Source: Marinobacter maroccanus (GTDB lineage Bacteria; Pseudomonadota; Gammaproteobacteria; Pseudomonadales; Oleiphilaceae). From it: 64,000 nucleotides of DNA. A model generated the notes under the pieces. That model saw nothing but the letters and a program-made list of their open reading frames with translations. It ran no database searches and was not told the DNA's origin. Every line of letters begins with the position of its first letter. The stretch's first letter is position 1. The stretch is taken from assembly GCF_002933275.1 (NCBI RefSeq), contig NZ_PSSX01000002.1:186001-250000 (forward strand), in the 5' to 3' direction. Both the position numbers and the translations under genes were made by a program. Positions 49,994 through 57,696 of this stretch are shown piece after piece.

Positions 49994-50105
49994 TTAAAAA
50001 GAAAACAGGCCCAAGGCCAAACAGACGATTCTCAAGGGGTATGGCGCCGCCGGTACAAGGACTGGTGCCATCAAAAGAAGACATACCGGAAGACAGAGGG
50101 TGGAA

Positions 50106-52244
50106 ATGAACGCTAAGGCACAGGCAGTGGTAACGACAATCCCGATGCAGGAAGCCTCGATCGACATCTGGCACAGCAAATACCAGCTGAAGACCAAGAC
50201 CGGCGAGCCCGTAGACAAGGACATCAACGCAACCTACGAACGTGTTGCCAAAGCCCTTGCCGAGGTGGAAAACAAATCCGTGCGCACCCAGCACATGAAG
50301 AACTTCATCTGGGCCCTGCAGAACGGCGCCATTCCCGCCGGCCGGATTACCTCCAATGCCGGTGCCGAAGCGCACAAGCCGGCAACGTCCACCATCAACT
50401 GCACCGTTTCAGGCACCGTTCAGGACTCCATGAACGACATCCTGGAAAAGAACCACGAAGCCGGCCTTACCCTCAAGGCAGGTTGTGGTATCGGTTATGA
50501 GTTCTCCACCCTGCGTCCGAAAGGCGCGTACGTGGCCGGCGCCGGGGCAACCACCTCCGGCCCGCTGTCGTTCATGGATATCTTCGATCGCATGTGCTTC
50601 ACCGTGTCCTCTGCCGGTGGCCGCCGTGGCGCCCAGATGGCCACCTTCGATGTGCACCATCCGGACGTGATCGACTTCATCCAGGCCAAGCGTGAAGACG
50701 GCCGCCTGCGCCAGTTCAACCTCTCGCTGCTGATCACCGAAGACTTCATTGAAGCCGTGCGCAACGACGCCGACTGGCACCTCTCCTTCCCCGTTACCCA
50801 GAAGGAAGTGGAAGACGAGAAGCTGGACCTGAGCGACGAGAGCCAGTTCGTATACCGTGATTTCCCGGAACAGAAAGGCTACGTGGTGAACGGTGAAGGC
50901 AAGGTTGCCTGCCGCATCTACCGCACCCTGAAAGCCCAGTTCATCTGGGACACCATCATGAGCAGCACCTACGACTACGCCGAGCCGGGTTTCATCCTGA
51001 TCGACAAGGTCAACCAGATGAACAACAACTGGTTCTGCGAAGACATCCGCGCCACCAACCCCTGCGGCGAGCAGCCCCTGCCCCCGTACGGCAGCTGCCT
51101 GCTGGGTTCTGTAAACCTGACCATGTTCGTGGACTACCCGTTCACCGACAAGGCCAGCTTTAACTACGAGAAGTATCGCAAGGTTGTGGCCATCTTCACT
51201 CGCATGCTGGACAACGTGGTTGAGATCAACGGCCTGCCGCTGGCCGAGCAGCGCCACGAAATCACCTACAAGCGCCGCCACGGTATGGGCATCCTCGGCC
51301 TGGGTTCCACCCTCGCCATGCTGCGCATGCCCTACGGTTCTGAAGAATCTGTACAGTTCACAGAAGAAGTTGTGCGTGAAATGGCCGTTGAAGGCTGGCG
51401 CCAGTCCCTCGCCCTGGCCGAGGAAAAAGGCGTTGCGCCGATCATGGACGACGAGTTTGAAATTACCCCGAAAATGCTCACCAAGTGCCCGCAGCTGTCT
51501 GAAGACGGCTACAAACTGGGCGACAAGGTGAAAGGCCGCATCCTGCACGCCAAGTACAGCAAGTACATGCAGCAGATTGCCCAGGTGGAGCCGAAACTGG
51601 TGGAAGAGCTGGCCGAGAAAGGTGGCCGCTTCACCCACCACACGTCCATCGCGCCGACCGGCACCATCAGCCTGTCACTGGCCAACAACGCCAGTAACGG
51701 CATCGAGCCGAGCTTCTCGCACCACTACGCGCGTAACATCATCCGCGAAGGCCGGAAGACCAAAGAGAAAGTCGACGTATTTTCCTTCGAGCTGCTGGCA
51801 TACCGTCACATGGTGAACCCGGGTGCCATGCCTTTCTCTGAAGAGGAAGACAAGAAGCTGCCGGCCTACTTCACCACCTCCGACGACGTAACACCGTCGC
51901 AGCACGTGGACATCCAGGCCGCCGCCCAGAAGTGGGTAGATTCCTCGATTTCCAAGACCGCGAACGTTCCCACAGACTTCGCCTATCAGGACTTCAAGGA
52001 CATTTACCTCTACGCCTACGATAAAGGCCTGAAGGGTTGCACCACTTTCCGCTTCAACCCGGAAGCCTTCCAGGGCGTACTGGTTAAGGAAAAAGACCTC
52101 GAGAACACAATGTACGAGTTCACCCTGGACGATGGCAGCAAGGTCACCCTCAAGGGCAACGAGCAGGTAGAGTACGACGGCGAAATCCACAACGCCGCCA
52201 ACCTGTTTGACGCGCTCAAAGAAGGCACCTACGGCAAGTACTGA
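50106..52244 (+). CDS. nrdJ: AdoCbl-dependent ribonucleotide reductase, catalytic part (NrdJa)
   Basis: Class II ribonucleotide reductase, oxygen-independent, using adenosylcobalamin to form the thiyl radical. The 712-aa product has the family landmarks STINCTVSG (redox Cys), NPCGEQPLPPYGSCLLGSVNL (thiyl Cys; shown here as NPCGEQPLPPYGSC), GCGIGYEFSTLRPKG and IAPTGTISLSLANNASNGIE. The C-terminal redox tail is not on this protein but on the next gene, as in Pseudomonas NrdJa/NrdJb. Start ATG at 50106 has AGAGGG 6 bases before it; a GTG at 50100 is inside the Shine-Dalgarno spacing. Confidence 0.95.
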   Translation: MNAKAQAVVTTIPMQEASIDIWHSKYQLKTKTGEPVDKDINATYERVAKALAEVENKSVRTQHMKNFIWALQNGAIPAGRITSNAGAEAHKPATSTINCTVSGTVQDSMNDILEKNHEAGLTLKAGCGIGYEFSTLRPKGAYVAGAGATTSGPLSFMDIFDRMCFTVSSAGGRRGAQMATFDVHHPDVIDFIQAKREDGRLRQFNLSLLITEDFIEAVRNDADWHLSFPVTQKEVEDEKLDLSDESQFVYRDFPEQKGYVVNGEGKVACRIYRTLKAQFIWDTIMSSTYDYAEPGFILIDKVNQMNNNWFCEDIRATNPCGEQPLPPYGSCLLGSVNLTMFVDYPFTDKASFNYEKYRKVVAIFTRMLDNVVEINGLPLAEQRHEITYKRRHGMGILGLGSTLAMLRMPYGSEESVQFTEEVVREMAVEGWRQSLALAEEKGVAPIMDDEFEITPKMLTKCPQLSEDGYKLGDKVKGRILHAKYSKYMQQIAQVEPKLVEELAEKGGRFTHHTSIAPTGTISLSLANNASNGIEPSFSHHYARNIIREGRKTKEKVDVFSFELLAYRHMVNPGAMPFSEEEDKKLPAYFTTSDDVTPSQHVDIQAAAQKWVDSSISKTANVPTDFAYQDFKDIYLYAYDKGLKGCTTFRFNPEAFQGVLVKEKDLENTMYEFTLDDGSKVTLKGNEQVEYDGEIHNAANLFDALKEGTYGKY

Positions 52245-52271
52245 TCCGGGAACCGACACAGGACAACGAAC

Positions 52272-52967
52272 ATGACAGTTAAAATCAGCAACAAAATCGT
52301 CGGCTACCGCGTAAAGAAGGCCGACCCCGAAGCTACCGAACACCAGGCACCGGTGCACGCAGAAACCAAGCCCGTTCAGATGAACGAATACATCGAACGG
52401 CCGGACTTCCTGCTGGGCACCACCTACAAGATCAAGCCGCCGGTGGCTGAGCACGCGATGTACATCACCATCAACGACATCCTGCTCAACGAAGGCACCG
52501 ACCACGAGAGCCGGCAGCCGTACGAAGTGTTCATCAACTCCAAGTCGATGGAGCACTTCCAGTGGGTTATCGCCCTCACCCGTGTTATCTCTGCGGTATT
52601 CCGCAAGGGTGGCGACGTAACCTTCCTGGTGGAAGAGCTGCGCAGCGTGTATGACCCCAATGGCGGCTACTTCAAGAAAGGCGGCGTGTTCATGCCGTCC
52701 CTGGTGGCTGAAATCGGCGCCGTGATCGAGAAGCACCTGAAGGCCATCGGCCTGCTGGAAAGCGAGGAGATGAGCGAAACCACCAAGCGCATCCTTGCAG
52801 AAAAGCGCGCCGAGTTCGAAGCCAGCCACAGCACGGCGACGAACGACGAAAAAGCCGACGACTACCCGCCCAACGCCACCATGTGCGGCAAGTGCAGCAC
52901 CAAGGCGGTGATCGTGATGGACGGCTGTGCGACCTGCCTCTCCTGCGGCGATAGTAAGTGCGGTTGA
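52272..52967 (+). CDS. AdoCbl-dependent ribonucleotide reductase, C-terminal part (NrdJb)
   Basis: Second polypeptide of the split class II reductase. The 231-aa product carries the TSCPD-like domain (HFQWVIALTRVISAVFRKGG) and ends with the redox-active cysteine cluster MCGKCSTKAVIVMDGCATC plus SCGDSKCG, which re-reduces the active site. It starts 27 bp after nrdJa and should be translated from the same message. A terminator follows at 52994. Confidence 0.93.
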   Translation: MTVKISNKIVGYRVKKADPEATEHQAPVHAETKPVQMNEYIERPDFLLGTTYKIKPPVAEHAMYITINDILLNEGTDHESRQPYEVFINSKSMEHFQWVIALTRVISAVFRKGGDVTFLVEELRSVYDPNGGYFKKGGVFMPSLVAEIGAVIEKHLKAIGLLESEEMSETTKRILAEKRAEFEASHSTATNDEKADDYPPNATMCGKCSTKAVIVMDGCATCLSCGDSKCG

Positions 52968-52993
52968 GGTGATTGACTGCAATGAGTGACGAG

Positions 52994-53025
52994 AAGGCCT
53001 GGAGTGAAAGCTTCGGGCCTTTTTG
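52994..53025 (+). terminator. Terminator after nrdJb
   Basis: AAGGCCTGGAG and CTTCGGGCCTT pair with two mismatches around a 6-base loop and run into TTTTTGTTT, 26 bp after the nrdJb stop. It marks the end of the nrdJ unit; the sequence beyond has a different, decayed character. Confidence 0.7.
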
Positions 53026-53140
53026 TTTATGGGGAATTAATCGCTTTGATCGAAAAGTTGCTTAAACAGGGAAAAGCAGTCGTAGTGACCGTTTTTATAG
53101 AATAGCTTCAGATGACCCCTGGCCTCAGGAAATTGGTTTT

Positions 53141-53449
53141 TTGACTTTTTCTAAATTGAAAGATGCCAAGTCTGGAAGCATCCCCGTCCCAAAGTGGAAC
53201 ACAAAAAAACAGGAGTTGGTTTTTGGCACCTTTCAGCCGGGAACAGAGTTCAAGTACAACGTGGAAATTTCGTTTTATGCAGAATTTGATTCCAGTGAGG
53301 CTTCGGGCCTTCCAGTCATTGATACACTGCTTCGAATTGAAGTAGAGGTCAACACAGCATTCGAATCAACAAACAATTCCGGGTGTGCTTCCGCTGGACA
53401 AAGGCTGGTGCGGAAGATGTCGAAATTGTTGATTACCACTAGGAGGTAA
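53141..53449 (+). pseudogene. Unidentified open frame, probably a 5' gene fragment run into a higB remnant
   Basis: The frame starts with TTG (AGGA 10 bases upstream) and reads TFSKLKDAKSGSIPVPKWN onwards for about 65 residues with plausible protein composition. From about base 53341 it continues out of frame across the HigB remnant, so the last 35 residues (NNSGCASAGQRLVRK) are not a natural sequence. The same frame is open upstream to 53066 (DDPWPQEIGF), so the real start may be lost. I do not recognise the family. Base composition is lower in GC than in neighbouring genes. Confidence 0.3.
53341..53442 (+). pseudogene. HigB toxin remnant (C-terminal 33 codons)
   Basis: Translation in this frame gives SRGQHSIRINKQFRVCFRW, then TKAGAEDVEIVDYH and a stop. 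This is the conserved C-terminus of the RelE-like HigB toxins (GQ.SIRIN.Q.R.CFRW...D.EIVDYH). It lies directly before higA with AGGAGG between, the normal higBA junction. The N-terminal two thirds of the toxin are missing; a stop (TGA) precedes the fragment in frame. The fragment still has catalytic-region residues (R in FRW, Y in DYH) but no start codon. Confidence 0.8.
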
Positions 53450-53452
53450 CTC

Positions 53453-53767
53453 ATGCGCAACATTGATCCTGTAACGCCAGGCGAGTTACTGAAGGAGGAG
53501 TTTCTTGAACCGATGGGGATTTCTCAATACCGCTTGGCCAAAGAAATTGGCGTGCCTGCTCAGAGAATAGGTCAGATTATCGCTGGAAAGCGTTCGATAA
53601 CCGCAGACACCGACCTTCGACTTTGTCGCTTTTTTGGTTTGTCCAATGGCTATTGGTTGCGAGCTCAGGCAGCCTACGACACTGAGATTGCGGAAGATGC
53701 CCTTGAGGATCAGTTGAAGAATATTCGCCCGTGGAGTGCTGTATCCGAAATCGGACACGGGGCATAA
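53453..53767 (+). CDS. higA: HigA family antitoxin (orphan)
   Basis: XRE-type helix-turn-helix antitoxin of 104 aa: VTPGELLKEEFLEPMGISQ, LAKEIGVPAQRIGQIIAGKR and FFGLSNGYWLRAQAAYD are characteristic of HigA/VapI. AGGAGG is placed well in front of ATG. Its partner toxin is reduced to a 3' fragment, so this antitoxin is either relaxing or kept as a regulator. The stop codon TAA lies inside the 5' end of an attC-like site, the usual arrangement in integron cassettes. Confidence 0.9.
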   Translation: MRNIDPVTPGELLKEEFLEPMGISQYRLAKEIGVPAQRIGQIIAGKRSITADTDLRLCRFFGLSNGYWLRAQAAYDTEIAEDALEDQLKNIRPWSAVSEIGHGA

Positions 53768-53842
53768 CCAGCGGCTGCCGCACAGCGACCGATTTACCGC
53801 CGCTTCGCGGCTCCAAAATTGGCGCAAAGCTTCGCGTTAACT
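53762..53842 (+). mobile_element. attC-like integron recombination site
   Basis: An 81-bp imperfect palindrome begins with GCATAAC (R''-like, containing the higA stop) and ends with GTTAACT (core GTT). The outer arms pair as TAAC/GTTA. The inner part CCGATTT..CCGCCGC / GCGGC..AAAATTGG folds back, with a GCCGCTTCGCGGC apex like that in the aadA1 attC. The site deviates from the GTTRRRY consensus at the last bases. No integrase gene and no second clear attC are visible, so it may be a relic. Confidence 0.5.
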
Positions 53843-53982
53843 GTCCGGAATTACCCACGAACAGCAGACACCTTCTATAGTTAAGCAAGCCCCGCACAGC
53901 GCATCTTCACAATGCCTGTCGATTTATAAGCGCGCTGACCGACAAGAAAGTACCACATCCAAATTTGAACAGGAGGTACGTC

Positions 53983-54726
53983 ATGCAAGACTCAGCAACT
54001 CCCAGAATCGTTCGCCGTGATGAATGGGAACGGGCTCGCGCTGAACTGCTGATCCACGAAAAGGCCCACACAAAAGCCGGCGATAAACTGGCTGCGGCTC
54101 GCAGACGTCTCCCGATGACGCGAATGGAGCCGGTCATGGTCGTGGGTCCGGATGGCGCGGTTGCCCTGCTTGATGTTTTTGAAGGGCGGCGCATGTTGAT
54201 CGTGTATCACTTCATGTGGAACCCGGGCGCGCCTCACGAAAAGCAGTGTGAAGGCTGTACGCACACTCAGGTCGCGATGAACTCGGCCGTCCGCGCGTAC
54301 CTGGCAGAACGTGACGTCAGCTACGCCGTGTTCAGCAACGGTCCATGGGAGGAGATTGCGGCCTAGCGGGACTTCCTGGGATGGACAACGCCATGGTACT
54401 CGACTACCGATTCGTCAGACTTGCTGGCGACCCGGGACGGCGGCGACCTGCGCTGTTACCTGCGGGACGACGATCAGGTATTCCAAACCTACGAAACGAC
54501 GCAGCGAGGAATCGAAGCCATGATGCCCACTCTGCAGTTGCTCGATCTCACATCTTACGGCCGGCAGGAAACCTGGGAGGAATCGCCCGACGGGTGGCCG
54601 CAGCGGGACCAGGCCGGCTCATGGAGGCAGCGCGACGGCCGGCCAGTGGCGCAGTGGACACGTACCGATGAGGAGGTCGAGTCAGGTACCGGTTGCTGCT
54701 CTCAAAACCGGGAAACTGGCATCTAA
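53983..54726 (+). pseudogene. DUF899 thioredoxin-like protein broken by one in-frame stop
   Basis: The start ATG has AGGAGG in front. The first 127 codons (VRRDEWERARAELLIHEKAH, LIVYHFMWNPGAPHEKQCEG) match DUF899, a thioredoxin-fold family. Codon 128 is TAG (54364-54366). After it the same frame continues RDFLGWTTPWYSTTDSSDLL for 119 codons to TAA, matching the second half of the family (VFQTYETTQRGIEAMM, LDLTSYGRQETWEE). No indel is needed, so one point change separates it from a 247-codon gene. A sequencing error is the simple alternative. Confidence 0.85.
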
Positions 54727-54815
54727 CCCAGAGGGGCCCTCCCGGAATCAACAGGCAATAGTGATATTTTTGATTACGCCAGCGGCCACCCTGGATCCTC
54801 GATTGGAGAACACTA

Positions 54816-55103
54816 ATGACAGCCTACGTTATTGGCAATATCACTGTGAAAGACCCGAACAAATGGGCGGAGTACCGCAGCCTGGTGCCGGAAACGCTGG
54901 TGCCTTGGGGCGCGGAACTGGTGCTTCGGGGCACACAGGCGAAGGTTCTGAGTGGCCAATACCCTCACACCGATACGGTGGTTATCCGCTTTCCGGATGC
55001 GGATTCCGTCGCCGGCTGGCACAACTCCCCTGCCTATCAGGCCTTGGTACAGTTACGCACTCAGGCGGCGGATGTGGATCTGGTGACTTTCGAGGCCGAT
55101 TAA
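54816..55103 (+). CDS. DUF1330 family protein
   Basis: Small ferredoxin-like-fold protein (95 aa): AYVIGNITVKDPNKWAEYRS, LRGTQAKVLSGQYPHTDTVV and FPDADSVAGWHNSPAYQALV are family features. DUF1330 resembles dimeric alpha-beta barrel monooxygenases (ABM), but no activity is established. A fragment of a second copy lies 315 bp downstream (55418-55462). Confidence 0.88.
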   Translation: MTAYVIGNITVKDPNKWAEYRSLVPETLVPWGAELVLRGTQAKVLSGQYPHTDTVVIRFPDADSVAGWHNSPAYQALVQLRTQAADVDLVTFEAD

Positions 55104-55177
55104 AACCACGGCAGCTTATCAGATTTGTTCGGTTTTGAGAGATCGCAACTCATTCATAGGACCGGGGCTAGATCGGG

Positions 55178-55339
55178 TTACGAGCAAGAACCACAGCAGG
55201 CCCCGCCACCATGACCGCTCTTCTTCGGAGTCTCTTGCTGACTGGCTTCAGCCTGCTCCTTTGGATCGACCTCTTGCGCGCTGGTAGACTCAGTTTCTTT
55301 ATCTTCTTTCTTAAAGATGCTCAGGAATGACAGTGCCAT
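55178..55339 (-). CDS. CCGSCS-motif small protein
   Basis: A 53-aa protein on the minus strand. It starts MALSFLSIFKKEDKETE, has a low-complexity charged middle (rich in Glu, Gln, Lys), and ends GGGACCGSCS. The C-terminal CCGSCS is the hallmark of a small family of unknown function seen in gammaproteobacteria. The four Cys-type motif (CC..C) suggests metal or persulfide binding, which is inference. It is the only minus-strand gene between the nrdJ pair and the LysR gene at 58.6 kb. Confidence 0.8.
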   Translation of the reverse strand: MALSFLSIFKKEDKETESTSAQEVDPKEQAEASQQETPKKSGHGGGACCGSCS

Positions 55340-55417
55340 TGGAGTGCCTCAATTGTTGCCATTTAACCTTCATTTGGTATGAATCTTATTGTACTGCGGT
55401 GCTTGGGTCAAACACTA

Positions 55418-55462
55418 TTAATCCGCATCACCGTGAAAGGCCCGGACAAATGGGGAGATTAA
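55418..55462 (+). pseudogene. Fragment of a second DUF1330-type gene
   Basis: Translation gives LIRITVKGPDKWGD then TAA, clearly related to VIGNITVKDPNKWAEY at the start of the gene at 54816; the DNA is also alike (about 35 of 45 bases by eye). It has no start codon and ends after 14 codons. It looks like the remains of a tandem duplication. Confidence 0.6.
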
Positions 55463-55526
55463 TAAGAACTGCTACCTGTCAGCACCCTGGCGCCTATACT
55501 GGATAGCAAACCACCAGAGAAGCGCC

Positions 55527-56006
55527 ATGGAAAACAATTCAACAAGCCTGAGCATGACCGTCCTGATGACGCCGGACAAAGCCAATTTCTCCGGCAATGT
55601 GCACGGTGGCACCCTGCTGAAGTACCTGGATGAAGTAGCCTATGCCTGCGCCAGCCGTTACGCGGGGACCTATGTCGTTACCCTGTCTGTCGACCAGGTG
55701 ATGTTCCTCCAACCCATCCAGATTGGCGAACTGGTCACCTTTCTGGCCAGTGTTAACTACACCGGCCGTACCTCCATGGAGATCGGTATCAAGGTGGTTA
55801 CCGAGAACATCCGGAACAAGTTGGTTCGCCATAGCAATAGCTGCTTTTTTACCATGGTGGCGGTTGATGACAACGGTAAAGCCGTCGCAGTGCCGCAGCT
55901 GGTTCCGAGCACCGATGATCAGATACGGCGATTTGCCAACGGTAAGGAGCGCCGCGCCATTCGTGCCGAACTGGAGGAACGCTACAGGGCGCTGCATAAA
56001 AAATGA
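55527..56006 (+). CDS. Acyl-CoA thioesterase (YciA/BFIT hot-dog type)
   Basis: Hydrolyses acyl-CoA. The 159-aa product has the hot-dog motif PDKANFSGNVHGGTLLKYLD with EVAYACASRYAG, where Asn/His/Asp are the active-site residues, and FLQPIQIGELVTFLASVNYT. It stands alone with its own leader (AGAGAAG before ATG). Substrate range not predictable. Confidence 0.92.
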   Translation: MENNSTSLSMTVLMTPDKANFSGNVHGGTLLKYLDEVAYACASRYAGTYVVTLSVDQVMFLQPIQIGELVTFLASVNYTGRTSMEIGIKVVTENIRNKLVRHSNSCFFTMVAVDDNGKAVAVPQLVPSTDDQIRRFANGKERRAIRAELEERYRALHKK

Positions 56007-56155
56007 GATCGGCGCGAATAACCGTGGCAGATCTATTTTCCCAATCGAAACGTGACGAGGTCGTATTAGATTTTCTCGCTCCCGCAATGATCATTTGCTA
56101 ACGTGCAAAGCGTCCAGGAGGACGTAATCTCTCAGTAAACAAAAGGAATTGGATC

Positions 56156-56233
56156 ATGGATCACAGTGACCGTGAGTATGTCTCCGCTGCCATCAACTTT
56201 TTCTGGGGCGATGGCACTAGGCGATGGCACTAA
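56156..56233 (+). other. 25-codon open frame with a 13-bp tandem duplication
   Basis: ATG preceded by AAGGAATTGGATC opens a frame MDHSDREYVSAAINFFWGDG that stops after 25 codons. Its end contains GGCGATGGCACTA repeated directly twice (56207-56219 and 56220-56232). The duplication shifts the frame. It could be a leader peptide of the next gene (12 bp away) or a remnant. Confidence 0.35.
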
Positions 56234-56245
56234 AGGGAATTTGAG

Positions 56246-56743
56246 ATGTTCAAGATTGGATTGGTCGCTGTTGCTTTAAGTTTATCCGTTGCTGTTCATG
56301 CCGGTAACCGAATCGAGCTTGTGTACTCGGACTTGAGATTCAGCATTCCGGCAGGCTTTGCCGCTGTTGGCGATATTGGCGACAGCCAGAACATGTTGAT
56401 TTTCCGATACGGCGATGAGCACGGTAAACGATTCCTGGCCTTCGCAGACATGACTCACGATGAAACGGTGGAATACGGCTGCCCAGCGGGCACTTTCTTC
56501 GAGGCTGTTTTCTTTGAAATAGCCGCAGCCGATTGTGACCAGACGTTGATCGAGACCATGCATGAGAATTTTGTCAGTGACCGAAAGGTCGCCACCTGGA
56601 CGCAGGATTCCTATTCACTCGCCTACTCCGACCACGGGAACAAAGCCTTCCTGTTTGTGATCGGCAAAGATGCAAAGCTGCTCAAGATTGATTCCGATTT
56701 TCTTGATGGTGAATCCCTGAAGCGCATCGCTGAAGACATGTAA
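56246..56743 (+). CDS. Uncharacterised exported protein
   Basis: The 165-aa product has a clear signal peptide (GLVAVALSLSVAVHAG) and then a mature domain of about 145 residues. That domain has two cysteines (YGCPAGTFFEAV, IAAADCDQTL) that could form a disulfide, and phenylalanine-rich beta segments (HGKRFLAFADMTHDE, NKAFLFVIGKDA). No family recognised. It stands alone. Confidence 0.7.
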   Translation: MFKIGLVAVALSLSVAVHAGNRIELVYSDLRFSIPAGFAAVGDIGDSQNMLIFRYGDEHGKRFLAFADMTHDETVEYGCPAGTFFEAVFFEIAAADCDQTLIETMHENFVSDRKVATWTQDSYSLAYSDHGNKAFLFVIGKDAKLLKIDSDFLDGESLKRIAEDM

Positions 56744-56824
56744 TTCCAGGAAAATGAACGCTAGGCTTCGACTCGCAGACCAGAGTCTCCGTTAAGCTTC
56801 GGAGGATCAACAGGAGATGACCCA

Positions 56825-57223
56825 ATGACCCAAACAGGAAGCTGTCTCTGCGGCGGCATCAAGTACGAAATCCATGGTCCCCTCACAGATGTTCTGAACT
56901 GCCACTGCACCATGTGCCGAAAGCTGCACGCGTCAGCATTTCGAACCCGCGCAAAGGTAAAGTCAGCAGACTGGCACATGGTGAAAGGACAAGAGCTTAT
57001 CAAGTTCTACGAGTCGTCCCCCGGCGAACACAAGGCCTTTTGTTCCAACTGCGGCTCCAGTCTGTACACGAGATTTGATGCCCAGCCGGATGTGCTCGGG
57101 TTCCCGATCGGCACCCTAGATACTGATCCGGGCGTGAAGCCGGAGCGGCACGTTTACGTCGGTAACAAGGCGCCGTGGTTTGAGATCACAGACGACTTAC
57201 CCCAATACAAGGAAAATCCCTGA
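56825..57223 (+). CDS. GFA family protein (zinc-binding, glutathione-dependent formaldehyde-activating enzyme-like)
   Basis: The 132-aa product has the three zinc motifs of the GFA family: SCLCGGIKYE, NCHCTMCRKLHASAF and FCSNCGSSLY. Most GFA proteins have no proven function; some bind glutathione adducts. AGGAGATGACCC precedes ATG. A second, quite different GFA gene lies at 60.4 kb. Confidence 0.9.
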   Translation: MTQTGSCLCGGIKYEIHGPLTDVLNCHCTMCRKLHASAFRTRAKVKSADWHMVKGQELIKFYESSPGEHKAFCSNCGSSLYTRFDAQPDVLGFPIGTLDTDPGVKPERHVYVGNKAPWFEITDDLPQYKENP

Positions 57224-57272
57224 GGTTGAATCTAACAGGCTCCATTTTGGAAACACCTACTCAAGGACGATT

Positions 57273-57599
57273 ATGAAACTATCCCCCCTCCCCCTTATCG
57301 TATTTTGCCTGTTCATGGGCTTCACTTTCTGGGTAATGGCTGGAACTGAGCAATCGCTCCTGGCCTTTGGTGCCGAGCTGATGTCCAGCCCGGATACCGC
57401 CCAAGTGGTAATTGATCTCTATATCCTTGCTGCCCTGGCTTGTGTCTGGATGTACCAGGACGCCAAAAAGCGTGGCAAAGGATTGGGATACCTGATTCCG
57501 TTTTTTATCCTGACGGCGGTGTTTGTGTCTGCAGGGCCGTTGCTATATCTGGTTCTTCGAGGCGGGCGCGAGCCTGAAACCGAGCCCGCCAGGCTCTGA
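57273..57599 (+). CDS. DUF2834-like small membrane protein
   Basis: The 108-aa product from MKLSPLPLIVFCLFMGFTFW has three membrane segments and the pattern D..ARR-like WMYQDAKKRGKGLGYLIPFF with AGPLLYLVLRGG, which fits DUF2834-type proteins. Function unknown. It follows the GFA gene by 49 bp on the same strand. The frame is open 93 bases more upstream but overlaps the GFA gene. Confidence 0.7.
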   Translation: MKLSPLPLIVFCLFMGFTFWVMAGTEQSLLAFGAELMSSPDTAQVVIDLYILAALACVWMYQDAKKRGKGLGYLIPFFILTAVFVSAGPLLYLVLRGGREPETEPARL

Positions 57600-57696
57600 T
57601 CTTCCCATCAGCAGACTCGGCGCTGGGCATCTTTGAGCGCCCGCGCTCCAATGATACTGTTTAGTGGTATCAATGATGTAGATGCGGGAGACGCCC

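Larger units (their letters stand above)
49658..50105. other. Divergent regulatory region between DUF6160-like gene and nrdJ
   Basis: 448 bp without a gene, more AT-rich than the flanks. It contains three sites like NrdR boxes (49813-49828, 49946-49961, 49978-49993), two of them 32 bp apart, and the nrdJ Shine-Dalgarno AGAGGG (50094-50099). A GGCCACTG at 49690 recalls part of the B12 riboswitch core, but the other conserved parts are absent. Confidence 0.6.

Noticed and set aside
53141..53449. 102-aa plus-strand frame as a complete gene
   Set aside because: Its last third runs out of frame across a HigB remnant, it starts with TTG, and the frame is open further upstream. It is reported as a fragment only.
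54364..54366. Amber codon as programmed pyrrolysine or read-through
   Set aside because: No pylTSBCD evidence, no conserved stem after the codon could be shown, and the family has an ordinary residue here. A point nonsense mutation or an error is simpler.
54724..54816. Second attC site after the DUF899 gene, suggested by CATCTAAC over the stop codon
   Set aside because: No matching GTTRRRY core or palindromic middle follows within 150 bp.
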